The notes under the pieces were generated by a model. It was not told the DNA's origin. It was given only the letters and a program-made list of their open reading frames with translations, and ran no database searches. Both the position numbers and the translations under genes were made by a program. Below, piece by piece: positions 59,822-64,000 of a DNA stretch of 64,000 nucleotides. The stretch lies in the NCBI GenBank assembly GCA_964409685.1, contig CAYPEJ010000014.1:38723-102722 (forward strand), read 5' to 3'. Position 1 is the first letter of the stretch, and every line of letters begins with the position of its first letter. The DNA comes from Clostridium_AI sp964409685 (GTDB lineage Bacteria; Bacillota; Clostridia; Lachnospirales; Lachnospiraceae).

Positions 59822-60520
59822 CTAATTCTTCTTTAAAATCAATTCATTCTTAAAACTTAATCCAAATAAAGCCTGCCCTATGTAATAAATAATATTATTA
59901 ATCGCTGTAAAATAGTAAAGTGACGCATCGCCAAAAAGTGAAAAAAGTAATAAAGAATCCGAAATCAGGAACATTAATGCCCCTGCTATGGTTAAGTATA
60001 CAAAATATGGATTTTTCTTTCGATACTTCCACAGAGAAAGTGATTTTGCAACCATAAAGGAAATTAAAACACCATATCCAATTATTAAAGGTTTTAACCC
60101 AGCAAAATCAAAAACATTTGGAATCGAAATCAATCCAATTAAACTAATTAAAAAGAAGCAGAACCACGGAGTATTCAATTTTTCCCATTTACCAAACTGG
60201 AAAAATGCAATCACATAAGAAATGTGTGCAGATGCGAATGAAATAACCCCCAGTATAAATAACAGTCCCTTAGAACCCCCTGCGACTGCTAAAAATACAT
60301 CGCCAAACAGGGAAAATACTAATCCAAGAAACATTAATTTAAAATATGTAGTAGTTTTGTGCTTTGAATATGTTTTTAGTGTTACATATGCAATGACAAG
60401 AAACAATAAACTTGTAAGAGTTTTGAAAAAAACTCTCATGACATATAACTTCATAATATTGCAATACGTTAAGCCAGCCAAAGAGATAAGCATAGCAATG
60501 AAACTTAATGTTGAACCCAT
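59822..60520 (-). CDS. Lysoplasmalogenase-like (YhhN/TMEM86 family) membrane protein
   Basis: 232 residues from the ATG at 60520 with GAGGGG four to five bases upstream. Eight predicted membrane helices. LGLVFSLFGDVFLAVAGGSK and FLISDSLLLFSLFG carry the paired GDxxL and SDxxL motifs of YhhN proteins. Animal homologues hydrolyse lysoplasmalogen vinyl ethers; clostridia contain plasmalogens, so the role is plausible. Single gene. Confidence 0.85.
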   Translation of the reverse strand: MGSTLSFIAMLISLAGLTYCNIMKLYVMRVFFKTLTSLLFLVIAYVTLKTYSKHKTTTYFKLMFLGLVFSLFGDVFLAVAGGSKGLLFILGVISFASAHISYVIAFFQFGKWEKLNTPWFCFFLISLIGLISIPNVFDFAGLKPLIIGYGVLISFMVAKSLSLWKYRKKNPYFVYLTIAGALMFLISDSLLLFSLFGDASLYYFTAINNIIYYIGQALFGLSFKNELILKKN

Positions 60521-60640
60521 CGTACCCCTCACTTACTTTTTTTAAAAACATTATATCAAAATACAAGTAAGAAATACATATTTTTTAAAAAAAAGTAGAT
60601 AATAAATTTAGTAAGATGATTCAATGAAAGGAGAATTTAT

Positions 60641-60799
60641 ATGTCAAATAATAGTATTCAATGTTCAGTTAATAACTGCAAATACCATGCAAAAGACATT
60701 AACTACTGTACACTAGATAAAATTCAAATCGGGACCCACGAATCCAATCCAACAAAAATAGAATGTACAGATTGTGAGTCCTTTGCATTAAAACAATAA
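60641..60799 (+). CDS. DUF1540-like small cysteine protein, 52 residues
   Basis: ATG at 60641 after GAAAGGAG. IQCSVNNCKYHAKDINYCTL and ECTDCESFAL give a C-x4-C-x7-9-C...C-x2-C pattern typical of DUF1540 metal-binding proteins of Firmicutes, often abundant in spore-formers. Function unknown; single gene. Confidence 0.75.
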   Translation: MSNNSIQCSVNNCKYHAKDINYCTLDKIQIGTHESNPTKIECTDCESFALKQ

Positions 60800-61241
60800 A
60801 AATTAGAATTATGACAAAAAAGTAACCTATAAGTATCCTCCATTTAGGGGGATACTATACGCTTATAGAAGCATGTAAAAAAATGTAAGAATTTAAGTAA
60901 TTATGATTTATATTATTTTTTTTAAAAATACAATTTGGAAAGTATGAACAATAGCCGTTGGTAATTATGTTCAAAGGATAGAGGAGTTATACTTGCTGTA
61001 AATAGTTATTATACTATATCAATATGCATAGAAATCGTGCAATCTGCCTAAAAAATCCAAAATTAGAATCAAAATTTGATAAACTGTTTTCACATCAAAT
61101 TTTTCTATGCTATAATACAAACATAGAACAGAGATGACAAAAATACATAAACGATTGTATAAAATAGTCTTAACGGCAAAGAACAATTTACCTCATTCCG
61201 ACATAAGATAAAACGATTTAAAAGAATGATGAGGAAATTAC
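60800..61241. other. Long leader of the chemoreceptor gene
   Basis: 442 bases without a gene. One clear hairpin (AGTATCCTC 60832-60840 / GGGGATACT 60848-60856) follows the DUF1540-like gene but has no T run. The remainder is AT-rich, with the start site GATGAGG before the MCP. I see no sigma-D-like motif that I could defend. Confidence 0.45.
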
Positions 61242-62720
61242 ATGACATTATCAAAAGAGCATTTATACCGTAGCAACAAACTCAGTTACATTATACTAGT
61301 TTCTATCGCAGCATTGTTTGTAATCAGAAATATACAATCATTTCTCCAGGAAAATCACATTGGTTCTATCGTTGCACTTACTATAACTTTAATCGGCATT
61401 ATAACAGCAACATTTCTTATTATTTTTACTAAGGATAAAGGTACAACAATATACGGAATGTGCTCAATAGGCTTTATAATGTATGCAACAGAGTTGTTTA
61501 CCCATAAAGAAGTGTTAAATTATTGTTTTATCATTCCAATCATAATTATTTCATTTTTAACGTTCAGCATAAAGTTTATTGGATTGATAGGCTTGGTAAC
61601 GATAATAACCAATATAATAAATATCACAATCAAAACCATATTACTAGATGAGAAAGACTTAGCGATTTATACAAACATAATTATATTTATTATATTAATA
61701 TCAGCAACGACAACTGGGATGGCAAAATTAATAGGCGAGGCACTGTTATCAAGTAGAATGTTACTTCTTAAAAGTATTGAACATCAAGAAAAAGTAGCAG
61801 ATACAGTTATGACAACTGTGGCAGAAATTACAGGACATTTTAATGAGTTGTTACATGACATAAAAGAAGTTGATCAAGAAGCAAGTACTAATAATACATC
61901 ACTCAAAGCAATTGCAGACAGCCAAGAAGAGACAGTAGCTGAAATCAATCAGCAGGTCAGCATGACAGCGAATATACAAAATGCTATTTTAAACACACAA
62001 TCGAGCATGACAGAAGTGGATATGACAACCAAAGAGGTAACTGATTCCGTGAATCACGGGTTACAACTAGTAGAAAAATTGCAAGCACAATCAGATAAGG
62101 TCGATTTTAACGCAAAAGAAATGGCTGACATTGTAAATAAGCTTTCCGCAAAAGTGACCGACGTATCCGCAATTACCAATACAATCATGGCAATTTCGAG
62201 TGAAACTAATTTACTAGCCCTAAACGCAACAATTGAAGCAGCTAGAGCAGGAGATGCAGGGAAAGGTTTTGCAGTCGTTGCAGACGAGATAAGAAATTTG
62301 TCTGAAGAGACTCGAATATCAACACAGAAAATTACAGACATCATAACAGACCTAGAGCAAGTAACGAATACTACATTAGACATATTAAATGAATCAGTTA
62401 AGAGCATTGTAGAGCAAAGCGAACAAGTAAAGTTAGTAAATGACACATTTATTAAGAGCGGAAAAGATATAGAAGACCTCAAGGCATTGACTCATAAGAT
62501 TCTAAATGACATACATAGCGTGGGAAGCGCTAACGAGAAAATAGTAGACAGCATAAGCCAATTGTCAGCAGCAACCCAAGAAGTTTCATCGGCATCGCAA
62601 GAAGGATATGAGGCTAGTGAACATATAACGATGAAATTAGATAATTTTATAAAGCAAATCGAAATAATGTACCGCAAGTTGGAAAGATTGGTTAGTGAGT
62701 TTAAAAATAATCAAAAGTAA
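61242..62720 (+). CDS. Methyl-accepting chemotaxis protein with integral-membrane sensor
   Basis: 492 residues. About six membrane helices in the first 165 residues with no periplasmic ligand domain, so the sensor is the membrane part itself; there is no evident HAMP domain. The rest is a coiled-coil signalling domain with the conserved hairpin tip ETNLLALNATIEAARAGDAG and KGFAVVADEIRNLSEET. It feeds CheA. Implies a motile cell. Confidence 0.9.
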   Translation: MTLSKEHLYRSNKLSYIILVSIAALFVIRNIQSFLQENHIGSIVALTITLIGIITATFLIIFTKDKGTTIYGMCSIGFIMYATELFTHKEVLNYCFIIPIIIISFLTFSIKFIGLIGLVTIITNIINITIKTILLDEKDLAIYTNIIIFIILISATTTGMAKLIGEALLSSRMLLLKSIEHQEKVADTVMTTVAEITGHFNELLHDIKEVDQEASTNNTSLKAIADSQEETVAEINQQVSMTANIQNAILNTQSSMTEVDMTTKEVTDSVNHGLQLVEKLQAQSDKVDFNAKEMADIVNKLSAKVTDVSAITNTIMAISSETNLLALNATIEAARAGDAGKGFAVVADEIRNLSEETRISTQKITDIITDLEQVTNTTLDILNESVKSIVEQSEQVKLVNDTFIKSGKDIEDLKALTHKILNDIHSVGSANEKIVDSISQLSAATQEVSSASQEGYEASEHITMKLDNFIKQIEIMYRKLERLVSEFKNNQK

Positions 62721-62778
62721 ATTTAATAATTAGTAGTTCTAGACCCCTATATACTAGAACTACAGCACAGAAATGGTG

Positions 62779-62808
62779 TAGCTCGTACCGCTTAGTCGGT
62801 GCGGGCTA
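62779..62808 (+). terminator. Hairpin after the chemoreceptor gene
   Basis: TAGCTCGTACCG (62779-62790) and CGGTGCGGGCTA (62797-62808) pair with G-U wobbles; TATTATATTT follows. Confidence 0.7.
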
Positions 62809-63006
62809 TATTATATTTATAGAGATTTTATAGAAGAATTCTGTTTTATCTTGCAAATTCTATCGCCGGATTTTCGTCAAAATGAATGGTGAAAAAACGT
62901 TACAGCTTCTTTCAATTTCACAATTTGTACTCAATTATACTGTATAATGCATTTAAACAATATAATATAGGATGAAAATACATAGGGAAGAAAAGGAGTT
63001 GTAAAT

Positions 63007-63687
63007 ATGAGAAAGAAGATATTTTTATGTTTTGGTTTGAGTTTGTTATTACTTTGTGGATGTGATAGTGCAAATAACGAAACAGCCAATACAACAAATA
63101 GTGTAGCAGAAGTTTCAGATGAAGTATCAGGTAAAGAGTTAGATGAAGTGGAAACAACTACAGAAGCAAAAACAGTAGTATTTGGTCAAATAACAGCTAT
63201 CAATAATGATGTATATACAATAGCATTAGCTGATCAACCGCAGGGAATGGCACAAGGAATGCCACAAGGTGGAGAAGGAGAGACGCCACCAGAGATGCCA
63301 GAAGGCGGACAAGGAGAAGTTCCACAAGGAATGCCACAGGGTGGAGAAGGAGAGACACCGCCAGAGATGCCAGAAGGCGGACAAGGAGAAGCACCACAAG
63401 GAATGCCACAAGGTGGAGAAGGAGAGACACCGCCAGAGATGCCAGAAGACGGACAAGGAGAAGCACCACAGGGAATGCCACAAGGTGGACAAGGACAAAT
63501 TACTCTTAATGGAGAAACAAAAGATATCACAATTGACGATAGTGTAACAATTACAGTAAATGGCGTAAATGCAACAAAAGATGATCTTAAAGTTAATGAT
63601 ATTATTAATATAGAAATGTCAGGAGAAACGATTACATCAATTAGTGTAGGATTTGGTGGAGGAATGCAACAAGAAACAGCAAATTAG
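63007..63687 (+). CDS. Repeat-rich lipoprotein
   Basis: 226 residues after AAAAGGAG. Signal II with lipobox LLCGC (Cys at about 20). Residues about 75-165 are three and a half 24-residue units of type GMPQGGEGETPPEMPEGGQG, rich in Gly/Pro/Glu. The C-terminal domain (ITLNGETKDITIDDSVTITV) resembles a short OB or beta-sandwich fold, also with an N-terminal partner strand (FGQITAINNDVYTIAL) split by the repeats. Likely a surface-exposed envelope protein; repeat number may vary between strains. Confidence 0.75.
   Translation: MRKKIFLCFGLSLLLLCGCDSANNETANTTNSVAEVSDEVSGKELDEVETTTEAKTVVFGQITAINNDVYTIALADQPQGMAQGMPQGGEGETPPEMPEGGQGEVPQGMPQGGEGETPPEMPEGGQGEAPQGMPQGGEGETPPEMPEDGQGEAPQGMPQGGQGQITLNGETKDITIDDSVTITVNGVNATKDDLKVNDIINIEMSGETITSISVGFGGGMQQETAN
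63240..63495 (+). repeat. Tandem 72-bp coding repeats
   Basis: Units of 72 bases, each beginning GGAATGCCACA, with unit-to-unit differences of a few bases (for example GGCGGACAA versus GACGGACAA). In-frame tandem repeats like these expand and contract by slippage without changing the downstream frame. Confidence 0.85.
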
Positions 63688-63772
63688 AGTTGATCACCTA
63701 TCTTATACATATGTTTTAAATAGAAGAGTTGTATCTTATTTTACTACTTACTAGTAAGTCGTTAATTAGATT

Positions 63773-63814
63773 CCCCAAAAAAATGGAATGGTAAATCTAG
63801 CTTTTTGGGGTTTT
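63773..63814 (+). terminator. Terminator of the lipoprotein gene
   Basis: CCCCAAAAA (63773-63781) and TTTTTGGGG (63802-63810), then TTTT. Confidence 0.8.
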
Positions 63815-63922
63815 CTAGTTTGTAAATATATGCTGTAGTCATATTTTTATAGTAATGAATAATATAATTGAACTTGTTTAAAATATATAACGGAAGATAA
63901 ATAAAAAAGTTGAAAAAAGTTG

Positions 63923-63951
63923 TTGACACATAAAACATCATCTGCTATACT
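63923..63951 (+). promoter_or_regulatory. Strong promoter at the right edge
   Basis: TTGACA (63923-63928), a 17-base spacer, TATACT (63946-63951). Transcription would start near 63958 and run out of the window. No coding frame begins before 64000, so the leader is at least 40 bases; the strength and leader are what an rRNA operon or a stable RNA would have, but the target is not visible. Confidence 0.75.
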
Positions 63952-64000
63952 AATCCAAGTCAGCAGCGAGTTGTTCGAAATGTTCAAACAAATAAAACGA

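Noticed and set aside
60800..61241. Flagellar sigma-D promoter for the chemoreceptor
   Set aside because: No convincing TAAA-N15-GCCGATA-like motif could be found.
63200..63530. Several overlapping frames opposite or out of phase with the lipoprotein repeats
   Set aside because: They are periodic readings of the 72-bp repeats in other frames, with no start signals.
1..64000. tRNA or rRNA genes
   Set aside because: No cloverleaf with TTCGAATC-type arms or rRNA segments were recognised by eye; a tRNAscan run would be decisive.

Overview
The window is AT-rich, with strong GGAGG-type ribosome sites and TTGACA/TATAAT promoters. Its gene content is that of a fermentative, motile, plant-polysaccharide-degrading Firmicute, most likely a member of the Lachnospiraceae (clostridial cluster XIVa). 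The pointers are bifunctional AdhE under a Rex-like operator, secreted amylase and esterase with carbohydrate-binding modules, a YesN/YesL/solute-binding set, GH2, GH3, GH31 and GH43 enzymes, and a chemoreceptor. The assignment is an inference from gene content; no 16S gene is present.

Layout. 1-3458: a restriction-modification island on the minus strand (PD-(D/E)XK nuclease cut by the left edge, C5-cytosine methylase, and a regulator-like gene broken by a stop and two frameshifts), with a small basic protein gene diverging from it. 3459-14259: a mosaic accessory region bounded by two nearly identical 1.17-kb copies of a phosphatase/XRE-regulator pair. The left copy is truncated. Between the copies lie decayed IS91-type transposases with short palindromes, a c-di-GMP-I-type riboswitch plus terminator ahead of a four-gene operon of unknown function (5259-8945), and a gene fusing a PD-(D/E)XK nuclease to a degenerate tyrosine-recombinase domain (11496-12956). 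14414-19591: Nudix, two GNAT acetyltransferases, small membrane proteins and two cation antiporters. 21170-22323: an Abi_2/AbiF-type HEPN protein followed by what looks like its own structured small RNA. 22517-25928: GH2 and GH43 enzymes. 26039-26226: a type I toxin-antitoxin-like locus. 26285-27608: ECF sigma/anti-sigma pair. 28085-30739: adhE. 30879-31666 (minus): a complete-looking type III toxin-antitoxin locus (promoter, three 34-nt repeats, terminator, ToxN/AbiQ-like toxin). 32008-37984: secreted alpha-amylase, secreted GDSL esterase, an FHA-like membrane protein and UppP. 38216-41144: a C5-methylase, DUF262 and HEPN three-gene operon. 41224-49578: HtrA protease, hydrolases, solute-binding lipoprotein, YesL and YesN. 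49822-58118: a xylo-oligosaccharide/xyloglucan-type operon (GH31, GH3, xylulokinase, DUF4867, fucose-isomerase-like). 58269-63687: small conserved proteins, dCMP deaminase, membrane proteins, a chemoreceptor and a repeat-rich lipoprotein. A consensus promoter at the right edge fires out of the window.

How it fits together. The housekeeping part serves extracellular polysaccharide capture, hydrolysis and ethanol fermentation. The accessory part is dense in anti-phage or addiction modules: two methylase-centred systems, a nuclease-recombinase fusion, an Abi_2 gene with an RNA, a type III TA and a type I TA. The strongest candidates for something undescribed are the riboswitch-controlled four-gene operon, the nuclease-recombinase fusion, and the methylase-DUF262-HEPN operon. 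All functional statements are from sequence reading only; no database search was possible.
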